Shown here one piece after another: positions 1 through 9,100 of a stretch of 64,000 bases of DNA (its first letter is position 1; each line of letters opens with the position of its first letter). This DNA is from Bacillota bacterium (GTDB lineage: Bacteria > Bacillota > Clostridia > DSM-8532). The position numbers were made by a program, and so were the translations under genes. The stretch is from positions 1 to 64,000 of the forward strand of contig JAEZTB010000069.1 of assembly GCA_023443745.1 (NCBI GenBank), given 5' to 3'. The notes under the pieces are model-generated. The model made no database searches, was not told where the DNA came from, and was given only the letters and a program-made list of their open reading frames with translations.

Positions 1-791
1 AGTTCGCCTTTCTTTTCTTCGCTCATAATGGCACACATGGCTTCAAGGGTGCATTTGCCCTCGGCACTAAACTTTTTAAGCCGCTGTGCCTGCGAAAGAG
101 AGGGGGTTGCCTGTTCCATATCCATTGATTCAAGTAAATTTGTTTGTTCCTCGGGCTTTAGGTAGGACAGCTCCACAGCAGGGTTAAAGGCGATTTTCTT
201 ATCATCTACCATGTCTAAAAGCTCGGGGATAAGCTCGGTAAGACGGATATAACGGTGTATTTGCCGCTGACTATCGGGAGCATTTTTCGCAAGTTCTTCC
301 ACACTCCACAACTTCTCGCCAACTTGGCGAGAAGTTAAATCGGAACGCTCTCCCTGCCTTTTAATAGCATCTAATTTCAGCTTATATGCAAAGGCTCGTT
401 CACTTGGAAGGATATTTTCTCTTTGCAGATTGCTGTCCACCATAATAATAGTGGCGGCATCATCGTCAAGGTTACGGACAAGGACGGGCATAGTTTCAAG
501 CCCTGCCAGTTCACTTGCCCTGTGCCTACGGTGTCCTGCTACAAGTTCATAGCCGCCATCGTCACGGGGACGGGCGATTGCAGGAACAAGCACACCATAT
601 TCCTTGATACTCTCGGCGGTGTCTGCCATTGCTTCATCGTCTTTTACCTTAAATGGGTGGTCTTTGAACGGAAACAGCGATGTCAAGGGTATCTCTATGA
701 CCTTTTCTCTGCCTGCATCGGCTCGACTTTCCTCGGTGGAAAACAAATCATCTACCGATGTCAGATTTATGTTTTTGGCGGAGCTTTTCAA
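1..791 (-). CDS. parB: ParB-like partition protein (3' end outside window)
   Basis: The minus-strand frame stays open from 791 to the left edge, so the C-terminus is missing. The start is TTG at 789-791, preceded on the minus strand by AGGAGGTG seven bases away; an in-frame stop lies just upstream. The start lies inside the 3' end of parA, so the two genes are translationally linked. The N-terminal half has the ParB nuclease-like core, including the motif ELVAGHRRHRASELAG and a VDSNLQREN stretch, followed by a helical DNA-binding region. ParB proteins bind centromere-like sites and work with ParA to segregate plasmids or excised ICEs. Family assignment is firm; a centromere site was not found. 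Confidence 0.9.
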   Translation of the reverse strand, partial: MKSSAKNINLTSVDDLFSTEESRADAGREKVIEIPLTSLFPFKDHPFKVKDDEAMADTAESIKEYGVLVPAIARPRDDGGYELVAGHRRHRASELAGLETMPVLVRNLDDDAATIIMVDSNLQRENILPSERAFAYKLKLDAIKRQGERSDLTSRQVGEKLWSVEELAKNAPDSQRQIHRYIRLTELIPELLDMVDDKKIAFNPAVELSYLKPEEQTNLLESMDMEQATPSLSQAQRLKKFSAEGKCTLEAMCAIMSEEKKGE

Positions 792-1569
792 TTTTCAACA
801 CCTCCTTTGTCAGTTCTCGGTAACTCTCGGCAACTTTGCCTTTGGGGTCATGGGCAAAAATACTTTTGCCCTCGGCACTAATTTCGGCGGCTCGTACTGA
901 GTGGGGAATGTCCGTAGCGAACACCTTGATTTTACCGCCATAGGTATCACGGAGCAGGGTGCTAATGTCCTTTGCAAAGTTGGTACGGTTATCCACCATA
1001 GTCAGCAGAATACCGTCTATTTGCAGTTTGGGGTTAATCTGCTTGCGTACCTTGTTTATAGTCTGTAAAAGCTGCTCTAAGCCCTTTGCCGGGAGGTATT
1101 GAGCCTGCACGGGGATAATCACGCTGTCTGCCGCCGCCAGTGCATTGACGGTCAGCATACCAAGTGAGGGCTGCGTATCAAGCAGGATATATTGATAGTC
1201 CTTTTTCACCGTATCAAGGTACTGCTTCAAAATGGTTTCTCTACTCATAGCGTTGATGAGAGATACCTCCATGCCTGATAGCTCAATGTTGGCAGGGAGC
1301 AAGTCCACACCCTCGGGGTGAGAAATGATACCCTCTTTATGCTCTATGGGGCTGTCGGTGATTACCTTACCCATAACCGTTGCAAGGGTAGTGGGGATAT
1401 TGTCGGGCTGTGCGTGTCCTAAACTGATAGACAGTGAGCCTTGAGGGTCACTATCCACGATTAAAACCTTTTTGCCCTCCTGTGCCAGTCCTATGCCTAA
1501 GTTGGCACAAGTGGTTGTTTTGCCGACACCGCCTTTCTGCATGGCAATGGCGATTACTTTTGCGTTCAA
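748..1569 (-). CDS. parA: ParA-family partition ATPase
   Basis: A 273-residue ParA/MinD-type P-loop ATPase. The deviant Walker A motif KGGVGKTT is at residues 12-19, and the switch I region (VDSDPQGS) and Walker B region (YILLDTQPS) are intact. It lacks the N-terminal HTH of P1-type ParA proteins. The acidic, Gln-rich sequence resembles ParA proteins of Gram-positive ICEs and large plasmids more than chromosomal Soj. It overlaps parB by 44 bases. Likely role: stabilising an element in its extrachromosomal form. Whether it belongs to the conjugative element to the right or to a neighbouring element is unclear, because a methyltransferase fragment lies between. Confidence 0.93.
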   Translation of the reverse strand: MNAKVIAIAMQKGGVGKTTTCANLGIGLAQEGKKVLIVDSDPQGSLSISLGHAQPDNIPTTLATVMGKVITDSPIEHKEGIISHPEGVDLLPANIELSGMEVSLINAMSRETILKQYLDTVKKDYQYILLDTQPSLGMLTVNALAAADSVIIPVQAQYLPAKGLEQLLQTINKVRKQINPKLQIDGILLTMVDNRTNFAKDISTLLRDTYGGKIKVFATDIPHSVRAAEISAEGKSIFAHDPKGKVAESYRELTKEVLKIEKLRQKHKSDIGR

Positions 1570-1652
1570 CTTTTGTTCCTCCTTTCGAATTTGGGCATGA
1601 AAAATGCTCCTTACAAAATGTAAAGAGCAATTTCATATTTGTGTTTAGTTTT

Positions 1653-2054
1653 CTATATTACTTGAAAATAAGTAAGAGCATCTTTGATAGCATCTACTTG
1701 AATAGGAGTGGGGTGCTTTCTCGGCTGTTTTAATGTTTCTACTGCATTAGGAGCATCGTACATGGGTAAACCTAAATCTCGCTTGACCTCAGCAATGTAT
1801 GCTGTGTGTACTTTAAAGCTGTATTTTTCAAGGATATATTCCTTTATCAGCTTGTAAGTAATTCTCTGTTTTGGCTTGTATGCCTCTGCTTTTTCAATTA
1901 TACTATTAAGTGGTATCATACCAACGCTGTTTCCAAAGTCCACAGATACATTGATATAGCTGTCTGGAGCTTTGTGGGTTTTTGGTAATACCGTTGAGTG
2001 CGTGGTTCTGATGCAGCGTTGTGGTTCGGGAAACGAAAAATAAAGTTTGACCAC
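1653..2054 (-). pseudogene. 3' fragment of an RlmD/RumA-like 23S rRNA uracil methyltransferase gene
   Basis: The frame encodes about 130 residues. Its last 75 or so (from the YKLIKEYILEKYSFKVHTAY stretch to the end) resemble the C-terminal tail of RlmD/RumA-type SAM-dependent RNA methyltransferases in gut Firmicutes. The SAM-binding domain and catalytic Cys region are absent. The apparent GTG start at 2054 has no ribosome binding site, so this is a gene end and not a working gene. rumA-type genes are known integration targets for Gram-positive ICEs, so the fragment could be the displaced 3' end of a target gene. It could also be a relic of a copy carried by the element. Identification is from memory of the family tail. 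Confidence 0.6.
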
Positions 2055-2067
2055 AATATGTTGTGGT
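2050..2067. repeat. Short perfect inverted repeat at the fragment edge
   Basis: ACCACAA-tatg-TTGTGGT lies exactly where the methyltransferase fragment starts. A further TTGTGGTT occurs at 2018-2025. It may be a protein-binding site at an old junction; no function can be assigned from sequence alone. Confidence 0.4.
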
Positions 2068-2082
2068 TTGAAGGCAAAAAAA

Positions 2083-2127
2083 GGGCTAAAATCGAGGCGA
2101 AAAATGCACGGTTTTAGCCCCCTTTTT
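2083..2127 (+). terminator. Terminator-like hairpin upstream of the ICE operon
   Basis: GGGCTAAAA (2083-2091) pairs with TTTTAGCCC (2112-2120), followed by CCTTTTT. An A-run precedes the stem, so it could work in both directions. Confidence 0.6.
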
Positions 2128-2244
2128 CAGCGAAAAATACTGATGCAGAAGCTGATTTTTTAGATGTAGCCCCCAAAATGATACCGAAACCACTTTTTGG
2201 TAAAAGAGATTATGAAATAAAATTATAACAGAAAAACAGATAGA

Positions 2245-2295
2245 GCCGGAGAATTGAAGTGCGTTTGCAGCACTCTGATTCTCTGGTTTTTTTGT
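2245..2295 (+). terminator. Terminator-like hairpin just ahead of the first small ORF
   Basis: GCCGGAGAAT (2245-2254) pairs with ATTCTCTGGT (2278-2287) around an inner AGTGC/GCACT stem and is followed by a T-run. It lies about 25 bases ahead of the ATG at 2314, so transcription must read through it or start after it. Confidence 0.6.
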
Positions 2296-2313
2296 TTTCG
2301 GAAAGGAGAAACC

Positions 2314-2535
2314 ATGCTAGTGAAATATAAGAAAAATAAAAAGTCGGCCTGCTATGATTCGGACAGCCTTGTATCCGTCGGCAAGCCTGAACCACAGCCT
2401 CGCCCTCGCGGACCATTCCCAAGCTGCGGTGACTGTCCCTATCCCTCCCACGGCTTCATCTGCTACAGCTCTGAAGGAGACTGCCTCAGAACTGATATGC
2501 AGAGAATCAATCAAAGGAGGAAGATGCAAGCATGA
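2314..2535 (+). CDS. Small cysteine-containing ICE protein, unknown function
   Basis: A 73-residue ORF starts at ATG 2314 behind GGAAAGGAG. It is basic at the N-terminus and has four cysteines in the middle and C-terminal part (CGDCPYPSHGFIC, then EGDC), which suggests metal binding or a disulphide knot. The same ribosome-binding context recurs before the gene at 3100, supporting a real gene. I do not recognise the family. It is the first gene of the forward operon. Confidence 0.55.
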   Translation: MLVKYKKNKKSACYDSDSLVSVGKPEPQPRPRGPFPSCGDCPYPSHGFICYSSEGDCLRTDMQRINQRRKMQA

Positions 2536-2671
2536 TGGAGCAGTACCCGCCTGGTATCCGTATTCGACTTATGCAAATGAACGACCCTTAAAGGGAAAAA
2601 CTATATTTGATTTTGGTATAGCTTTCCTGTGCAAGCTGTGGCATTGTGTTGTGCTTGAGGAGGTGAACAGG

Positions 2672-2959
2672 ATGGAACTGTGGAAAGAATCCCTGCAAAC
2701 TGCGCTGGACGAACGGCTTGATGCAGCACTTATGGAGCTGGCGGAATCTAATACCGATGTTCGGGAAGCAGTGAAACAGCAGCGGGATGTATCAATGCTG
2801 GTGAAAGATCATCCGAAGTATGATGACGAGATGAAGCAGGCGGTGGACGCATACTTTGAAGCCATGCAGCTTTTGCTGGGCGAATATAGTCACCATCTAT
2901 ACATTCAGGGCGCCAAGGACTGCGTGGAAGTTTTAAGAGAGCTTGGCGTCATCAAGTAG
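2672..2959 (+). CDS. DUF6809-like small acidic ICE protein
   Basis: A 95-residue, largely helical, acidic protein starts at ATG 2672, with GAGGAGGTG upstream deciding the start; the frame stays open further upstream but without a ribosome binding site. No catalytic motif or membrane segment is visible. Similar small proteins, which I recall under the label DUF6809, occur near the start of conjugation regions in Clostridia. Function unknown. The stop codon merges into a terminator-like hairpin. Confidence 0.7.
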   Translation: MELWKESLQTALDERLDAALMELAESNTDVREAVKQQRDVSMLVKDHPKYDDEMKQAVDAYFEAMQLLLGEYSHHLYIQGAKDCVEVLRELGVIK

Positions 2960-3043
2960 CACGGACAATTTCGTCTGTGCTTTTTTAAACCCTAAAATCA
3001 AAATAGGGCCGTTTCCCCATACAGGATGCGGCCCTGTGTTTTT
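2958..3043 (+). terminator. Two tandem terminator-like hairpins
   Basis: First: AGCACGGAC (2958-2966) pairs with GTCTGTGCT (2973-2981) and runs into six Ts. Second: AGGGCCG (3005-3011) pairs with CGGCCCT (3029-3035), followed by GTGTTTTTTG. Both lie between co-directional genes of one apparent operon. Confidence 0.65.
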
Positions 3044-3099
3044 TGTGCCCTTTTTTGCTATTCCGTCCTTTCCGGGGAAACGGCCGGAAAGGAGAAACC

Positions 3100-3432
3100 A
3101 TGTACAAGGAGCAGCTTGCAGAGTATCTGCGCCGACATCATCACGGTGCAGAGAATGCCGCCACCAGCAAGACGCTGGAAGGCATCTTTTGTGTTTCAGG
3201 CAAGGAGCTGCGAGACCAAGTCAATGCCTTGCGTCGTGATGGTATTCCAATCGCCAGTGACCAAAGCGGCTATTTTTATGCGAAAACCGAAACAGAAGTG
3301 CGAATGACCATCCGACACATGAGAAATCGTATCAGTGGAATCAGTGCCGCCATCTCAGGTCTCAGGCGTTCGCTGGCAGCATTTGACGATACGCAGATAC
3401 GCCTGCCACTGGAGGGAGGTGATGATTTCTGA
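3100..3432 (+). CDS. Small winged-helix-like protein
   Basis: A 110-residue protein; ATG 3100 follows GGAAAGGAG. Residues about 24-65 read like a small winged helix of the HTH_11/BirA type: a recognition-helix-like SGKELRDQVNALRRDGIPI stretch, then a wing ending in SGYFYA. A helical tail rich in Arg and Ile follows. It probably binds DNA locally, perhaps as a regulator of the transfer operon. Its stop overlaps the start of the adenine methylase by four bases (CTGA), so the two are translationally coupled. Confidence 0.7.
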   Translation: MYKEQLAEYLRRHHHGAENAATSKTLEGIFCVSGKELRDQVNALRRDGIPIASDQSGYFYAKTETEVRMTIRHMRNRISGISAAISGLRRSLAAFDDTQIRLPLEGGDDF

Positions 3433-4271
3433 ACAGCTTTATGTCATGGATTGGCGGAAAGAAATCCCTTCGTGAGCTGATCGTCACGCTTTTCCCTCTC
3501 TATTATGAGCGGTACATTGAGGTTTTCGGTGGGGGCGGCTGGGTGCTTTTCCATAAGCCGCCTGGCAATGACTTTGAGGTCTACAATGATTTCAACGGCC
3601 TGCTGGTTAATCTGTACCGCTGTGTAAGGGAAAAACCGCAGGAGCTCATGGAGGCTCTTTCCTATTGCCTTAATTCCCGTGAGGATTTCGAGCTTGTAAA
3701 AAATGCTCTTGCCCGCGACAGTCCTGCATCCGATGTGCAAAAGGCGGCGCGGTTTTATCAGCTCATCCGGTACAGCTATGCATCAGGGCTGACCAGCTAC
3801 GGCAGCCAGCCCCACGATATTCGTACAAACTTTCCGCTCATTGAGCAGGCTCATAGACGGCTTGCTAAGGTGGTTATCGAAAATAAGGACTTTGAGAAGC
3901 TGATTGGACAGTATGACCGTCCCGTCAGTTTCTTTTACTGCGACCCGCCATACTTTGAAACCGAGGGCTACTACAAGAATGTAGGAGAGGACGGTTTCAC
4001 AGAAAAAGACCATATCCGTCTGAGAGATGCACTGCTGCGAATAGAGGGCAAATTCCTGCTGTCCTATAACGACTGCGAATTCATCCGTAATCTCTACGAT
4101 GCACCGGGCATCCGGACAGAAGCCTTTACCCGTATCAACAACATCAAGCAGAGGTATGACAATGGGGCACAGTTTCCCGAAATCCTCATTGCCAATTACG
4201 ACCTGCGTGAACGTGAGAAAAATACCCCATCACAGCTTAACCTGTTCGATGTGGGCGGTCTCAATCTTTAA
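3429..4271 (+). CDS. D12-class (Dam-like) DNA adenine methyltransferase with a probable CTG start
   Basis: A 280-residue N6-adenine methyltransferase. The N-terminal SFMSWIGGKK motif (FxGxK, SAM binding) and the catalytic DPPY motif at about residues 172-175 are intact. The first ATG is at 3441, but GGAGGT at 3415-3420 is 20 bases from it. It is eight bases from an in-frame CTG at 3429, which overlaps the upstream stop as CTGA; I therefore prefer CTG. Orphan adenine methylases in mobile elements usually guard against host restriction or mark the element's own DNA. No cognate restriction gene is next to it. Confidence 0.9.
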   Translation: MNSFMSWIGGKKSLRELIVTLFPLYYERYIEVFGGGGWVLFHKPPGNDFEVYNDFNGLLVNLYRCVREKPQELMEALSYCLNSREDFELVKNALARDSPASDVQKAARFYQLIRYSYASGLTSYGSQPHDIRTNFPLIEQAHRRLAKVVIENKDFEKLIGQYDRPVSFFYCDPPYFETEGYYKNVGEDGFTEKDHIRLRDALLRIEGKFLLSYNDCEFIRNLYDAPGIRTEAFTRINNIKQRYDNGAQFPEILIANYDLREREKNTPSQLNLFDVGGLNL

Positions 4272-4285
4272 AGGAGGAACAATCC

Positions 4286-4855
4286 ATGAAAAACAATCAA
4301 AAATCACCTCAAATCGTTTTCCCTGCTGATGCCTGCGAGCTGTCCGGCTTTACAGACAAGGACACACTGGAGCTTCATGCAGCAGAGGGTATCCTTGTGT
4401 TTTTGAAAGACAGAATGACAGTTCTGGAGGTGGCAAATACAATCGAAAGCCTGAGTAGCCTGGCATCGGAACTCATTGTCATTCTTGCCGCCGCCTGCGG
4501 TGTCTGCGATAACTGCGGAGATGAGAATAACACTGATTACACTGACTGTGGCAGATGTCAAAACAGTCCTGCTGAATGGGTAGCTTGCTGTTCTCTCTGC
4601 CATGATCTGCTGGACGAGAGCCAGAGTATCCGCATTCCTGATTATGTACTGGAAGAAGCGGGTATCCCTGCAGGCGCTAAGCTGGAAGCCTTTGCAGACA
4701 GAGAAAGCGGTGAAATCACGGTTACAGGAGCTGAAATCCAGCAGGATATCAATGATGTACCTCCCGGTATCCTGTCGGTGCTGGCAGCATCCGGCATCTG
4801 CCTTGCAGAACTGGATGAGCTGATTCTGCAGGATAGCATCATTTATGGCAAATAA
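4286..4855 (+). CDS. AbrB/SpoVT-domain-like ICE protein
   Basis: A 189-residue protein behind AAAGGAGG. The N-terminal part looks like a swapped-hairpin AbrB-type beta unit. Four cysteines (CGVCDNCG...CGRC) follow in the middle, and a second AbrB-like unit (RIPDYVLEEAGIPAGAKLEA) sits at about residues 115-150. The layout suggests a DNA-binding or scaffold protein that may bind zinc. It lies between the methylase and a YodL-domain gene. Function is inferred only from the fold resemblance. Confidence 0.7.
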   Translation: MKNNQKSPQIVFPADACELSGFTDKDTLELHAAEGILVFLKDRMTVLEVANTIESLSSLASELIVILAAACGVCDNCGDENNTDYTDCGRCQNSPAEWVACCSLCHDLLDESQSIRIPDYVLEEAGIPAGAKLEAFADRESGEITVTGAEIQQDINDVPPGILSVLAASGICLAELDELILQDSIIYGK

Positions 4856-4896
4856 CCCGTGTTTGATTTCCAAAACGTTGTCTGGGAGGTGAGGAT

Positions 4897-5451
4897 ATGC
4901 CGGGCATTTTTCTGAAAAATGGTCTGATTACCTACTATGGGAATCCGGCGGGATATACAGAAAAGGAAAAAGCAGTAGTGGACAGCATCTTTCAAAATGA
5001 AGAGCTGACCGGCTGGCTGAAGAGCCGCTCCCTAATACCTGAGTGGACGGATGGTGTGATGGAGCGGCTTCTTGCAGGGGAGCAAATGGGCGGTACAGAG
5101 GCTGTAGCTCCACTTAAGAATGTCCGAATCTGGCAGCTCAAGCCCGAAACTGATGTCCGCCTGAAATTCATTAGCCTTAACGATATGATAAGAGATTTTG
5201 GAGAACCCAACCAAGAGCATTACCGCGTCGCATATGACGGGCAGCTTGGCACAAACGACCTTGAAGCCATCTATACAAGATGCAATATGAACCACCCGGC
5301 CGGTTATGCCGGGCACTCCCTGTCCATGTCCGATGTGGTGGAATTGTATGATGACAGTTCCAGTGAATACCACTACTGCGACCGCTTCGGCTTTCAGGAA
5401 ATCGACTTTGGTGCACCGCAGCAAACCCAAAACATGAGCATGGGGATGTAG
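4897..5451 (+). CDS. YodL-domain protein (DUF4316-type)
   Basis: A 184-residue protein; ATG 4897 follows GGGAGGTGAGG. The C-terminal half (about residues 90-175) carries the pattern of the YodL domain common in Clostridial ICE proteins: LKFISLNDMI, a YDGQLG turn, then SMSDVVEL and a YCDRFGF ending. The N-terminal half is acidic and has no recognised domain. The biochemical role of YodL domains is unknown. It precedes the pilin gene and is separated from it by a hairpin. Confidence 0.75.
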   Translation: MPGIFLKNGLITYYGNPAGYTEKEKAVVDSIFQNEELTGWLKSRSLIPEWTDGVMERLLAGEQMGGTEAVAPLKNVRIWQLKPETDVRLKFISLNDMIRDFGEPNQEHYRVAYDGQLGTNDLEAIYTRCNMNHPAGYAGHSLSMSDVVELYDDSSSEYHYCDRFGFQEIDFGAPQQTQNMSMGM

Positions 5452-5452
5452 G

Positions 5453-5475
5453 CAGCCCTTGGGCTGTCTTCTCTT
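5453..5475 (+). terminator. Weak terminator-like hairpin
   Basis: CAGCCC (5453-5458) faces GGGCTG (5461-5466), followed by TCTTCTCTT. It is a short stem between the YodL gene and the first pilin. Confidence 0.4.
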
Positions 5476-5507
5476 ATGTCCAATACAAATTTATGGAGGT
5501 AGATCAA

Positions 5508-5747
5508 ATGAAGCAGATTGCAAACAAGGTAAAACAGTTTGCCGTAAGGGTATGCTGTGCCATGCGACGCACGCAAAGCATTCTCGCTGGTAATACTGGT
5601 GAGGGCTATGTGGACACCGCCGTGAAGATTTTGATGGCGGTTGTCATCGGTGCGCTGGTGCTGGCCGGGCTCTATGCACTGTTCGGTGAAACGGTGATGC
5701 CGACCCTGACACAACGCATCAAGGAAATGTTCAACTACGGCGGCTAA
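5508..5747 (+). CDS. Flp-like pilin, copy 1 (DUF6133-like)
   Basis: A 79-residue protein. ATG 5508 is chosen because GGAGGT (5496-5501) is correctly placed for it; the in-frame ATG at 5493 overlaps that site. A basic leader is followed by a candidate prepilin-peptidase site, GEGYVD, and then a hydrophobic segment (about residues 41-60), as in class IV prepilins. The +5 acidic residue would be Asp instead of the usual Glu. The C-terminal half is almost identical to the second pilin at 10112. It is the probable major subunit of the Tad-like pilus encoded downstream. Confidence 0.8.
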   Translation: MKQIANKVKQFAVRVCCAMRRTQSILAGNTGEGYVDTAVKILMAVVIGALVLAGLYALFGETVMPTLTQRIKEMFNYGG

Positions 5748-5780
5748 AGTTGCCGGACATTTAGAAAGGAGTATGAAACC

Positions 5781-6137
5781 ATGTCTAAAAACGTGAAAGA
5801 AATTACCCCCAAGTACGATGTGAAAATTCACTCCATTCATCCGGAGGGGGCTCTCCGGGCGAATGCCTCGGTCAATATCTACGGAGATTTTGCCGTGCGC
5901 GGCATCAAGGTCATGGAGGGATCTAAGGGGTTGTTTGTTTCCATGCCAAGCTACAAGGCAGGAAACGGCGAATATAAGGATATCTGCTTCCCCTGCACTA
6001 AGGAGGCCAAGGCCGAGTTTGACAAGGCTGTTATCAGCGCCTACCAGCAGGTTCTCACCCAAAGCCAGAGTACGGCACAGAAACAAGGAGCGCCTACCGA
6101 GCAGGAACAGAGTCAACCTGTCATGGCAGGGATGTAG
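5781..6137 (+). CDS. SpoVG-family protein
   Basis: A 118-residue protein; residues about 9-85 match the SpoVG fold (VKIHSIHPEGALRANASV, then GLFVSMPS and an EYKDICFP segment). SpoVG proteins bind RNA or DNA and tune gene expression in Bacillota. The C-terminal tail is Gln/Ser-rich and probably disordered. It sits between the first pilin and the large surface protein, so it may regulate the pilus block. Chromosomal spoVG is normally shorter and elsewhere, so this is an element-borne paralogue. Confidence 0.85.
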   Translation: MSKNVKEITPKYDVKIHSIHPEGALRANASVNIYGDFAVRGIKVMEGSKGLFVSMPSYKAGNGEYKDICFPCTKEAKAEFDKAVISAYQQVLTQSQSTAQKQGAPTEQEQSQPVMAGM

Positions 6138-6147
6138 GAGGCGGCCA

Positions 6148-9100
6148 ATGAGAGAGAAACTGAAAAAATCTATAAGCGTTCTGCTGCTCACTTGCCTTGT
6201 GCTTTCTTTGCTTGCCGGAAGTGCCTATGCGGTAAATCGATATTTTGCCGATGCCAGGGGACATTGGGCAGAGGAAGTCATAAACACCCTTGCAGAGCGC
6301 GGAGTTGTCCATGGTTATCCTGATGGGTTAGTCCATCCTGATGAAATCATCACCAGAGGCGAGTTCGCCGCTCTGGTCGCCAGAACCTTGGAACTGCCGG
6401 AACTTGATGAAAAAGAGGTGCCCATCCGTTTCACCGACCTTGCCAGCCATTGGTCGGAAAAGGATGTGGAAGCCCTTATCATTGCGGGGGTAATCCAAAA
6501 GGATGACTTTGGAGCTAAGTTCCTGCCTGATGAGCCTATCAGCCGCATGGAGATGATCCGTATGTTGGTGCGGGCAATCGGCAAGGGCAATCATGATCTT
6601 TCCTGTACCTGTGTGCTGGACTTTTTAGACGAAAGTCAGCTCACCCAGGAACAGAAGGAATATATCTGCACCGGCAAGCATTATCACATCATCAGCGGAT
6701 ACCCCGATGGAACCGTCCGCCCTGATAAGGACGCTACCCGTGCCGAAGCCTTTGAAATGCTGGTGGATGCAGAAAAGGCCAAAGAGCAGATCAAGCAGGA
6801 GGAAGTACCGAAGCCGTCTGTGCCCGCCAAGCCAGAGGACAAACCTTCTAGTTCCAGTGGCGGCAGCTCCGGTGGCGGCTCATCCTATGTTCCGGCTCCG
6901 CAGTTTTCCTTCACACTGCCCAAAACCGCCTACACAGTGGATGAGCTGGAATTTAAGCCAGTCAGCTGTTATGTCAGCAGCGTTACATGGACTGCTATCA
7001 GGAATGGACTGCCTGTGGAGCTTTCTAAGGTCATGGAAGGCGAGCTGACCGAGGGTGGTGGGAAGATCCGGTTTTTGCAGACTGGCAGTATCACCCTGAC
7101 CGCCACCGCAAAAAACAGCCGCGGTATTATCGTGACCCATGGGCAGACGGTCAGCATTCATCCTGTAATAACGGCCGGCTTCACACTTCCCGAAGCGGCG
7201 CATACCGATACAGCCATTGCGGTAGAGCTGGCAGTACAGAACCTCGGCAGCAACAGTGTAGTATGGAGTATCCTCAAGGACGGCAGGGAAATCGCCGCTT
7301 CGGATGCACTGGAGGGTGAGCTGACTCCAGAGGGGGGTACGGTACGGTTTCGTGAAAAAGGAAAATATACGCTGACCGCTTCTATTACAGACGAGCTCGG
7401 CAAAACAGTCACTGCCGCAGATACCATCATCATCTATCCCGTGGCAGAAATAGTGTTATCCCTGCCTTCCGCCTCCCATACCGATAAGAGTGTCACCATC
7501 AAAACAGAAACAAAAGAAACGGAGGGTTTGGAACTGATCTACGCCCTGACCAAGGGCGGGGAGCCTGTGGAAATCGATACAGCCATTGAGGGTGAGCTTT
7601 CCGAAGGAACAATCCGCTTCAAGGAAAAGGGCGTCTACGCCCTGACCGCAGCGGTGACCGATGCGACAGGCAGAGTGTTTACCGATACTGCGGTCATCAC
7701 CGTCTACCCGGTAGGCTCAGCGGGATTTTATCTCCCTGAAATCTTCCACACCGATAAAGTGGTCACTGTGGAGGCGGTATTCAGTGAAATCGGAAACCAT
7801 GCTGCCATCTGGTCTTTGTCCTGTGACGGCAAAGAAATATCCCTTGCCGATGCAGCCAAAGGCAACCTCAGCAACACCGGCGGCAATCTGCAATTCAAAA
7901 TCAAGGGCTGCTATGTTCTCAAGGCTGAATTTACCGATGACGGCGGCAGAACCTACCGCTATCAGCAGGACTTCAAGGTATACCCCGTACCCATAGTGAA
8001 TTACAGCCTACCCAAGTACGCCCATACCGACTCCGATATTGAAGTGAAAGCCAAAACCGCCGATTTGGACGGACTCACCATTGAATGGCTGGTGGACAAC
8101 ACCTATGGCTTTCAAGACTTACCAACCTATGTCGGCGGCAAGCTCACCGATGAAGGCGGTATGATCCGCTTCAAGCGAGCTGGTGTCTATGAACTGGTGG
8201 CGAGAGTCACCGATGAAACTGGCCGGATATTTCTCTTTGAATCGGGCGGCAAATGTGAGGTTCTGCCTGTACTGGCCATCGGCTTTGAGCTTCCGACCAT
8301 TGCCTATACCGATACTGTCACTAATTTGCGCACCCATGGCAACAACAATGTGCTACCAGTGGAGTGGACGGTCAGCAGGGACGGCAAAGCCATCCCGCTT
8401 GCCCAGGCGTTTGACGGAACCCTCAATGCCCAGGGCGGCAAAATCACCTTCCAATCTCACGGAGAATATATACTCACTGCATCCATGACCGACTACCTAA
8501 AGCGCAGCTATTCTCACAGCGAAACAGTAACTATTTTGCCGGTGGTGCAGTATGCATTCACCATACCCCAGGGTGTCCACTATGGCACCGGTTTTAGCGT
8601 GGTTTCCAAGGATGTGCAGCATCTTGGCAACTATTCTGTAGCATGGGCACTGCAAAAAGACGGCGAACCGGTAGAGTATCAGGGTACGCTTCAAAATGAG
8701 GGCGGCAGCATTGCTATCCGTGATACCGGAACCTTTACGCTGACCGCAACTGTTACCGATAGTGCCGGAAGAATTGCCAGCCATTCGGAGAGCATCAACG
8801 TCACTAATACGCCGCCCAACGCACCGAGTGTAACAGCGACTCCCACCCGAACCGCCAAAGAGGGTAAGTTTCTCGTGAACATCACAGCCAGCGCAACCGA
8901 TCCCGATAGGGATGACGTGACCTTGGAATACGATGGAACTACCGCCGACAGCTACTACGATATAGGCGCCCACACCATCCGTGTTAGAGCAAAGGATGAC
9001 GCAGGAGCGTACTCTGCGTGGACGGAAAGAACCTTCACCGTGACCAATGCGGCCCCCACCATCACCTTGACGGCCGAGCCGACTCGTACCGTGAAGGATG

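Noticed and set aside
748..1569. Chromosomal Soj/Spo0J locus
   Set aside because: The ParA sequence and its ICE-like setting fit plasmid/ICE ParA better, and no replication-origin genes are nearby.
2354..2671. Longer version of the small acidic gene starting at 2354
   Set aside because: It overlaps the Cys-containing ORF and has no ribosome site; GAGGAGGTG supports ATG 2672.
3444..3740. Minus-strand ORF opposite the adenine methylase, and similar long antisense frames elsewhere
   Set aside because: They mirror real genes, have no ribosome sites and no family resemblance.
5863..6147. Extension of the giant surface protein to a start at 5863
   Set aside because: It would overlap spoVG in another frame and lacks a ribosome site; the signal peptide begins at 6148.
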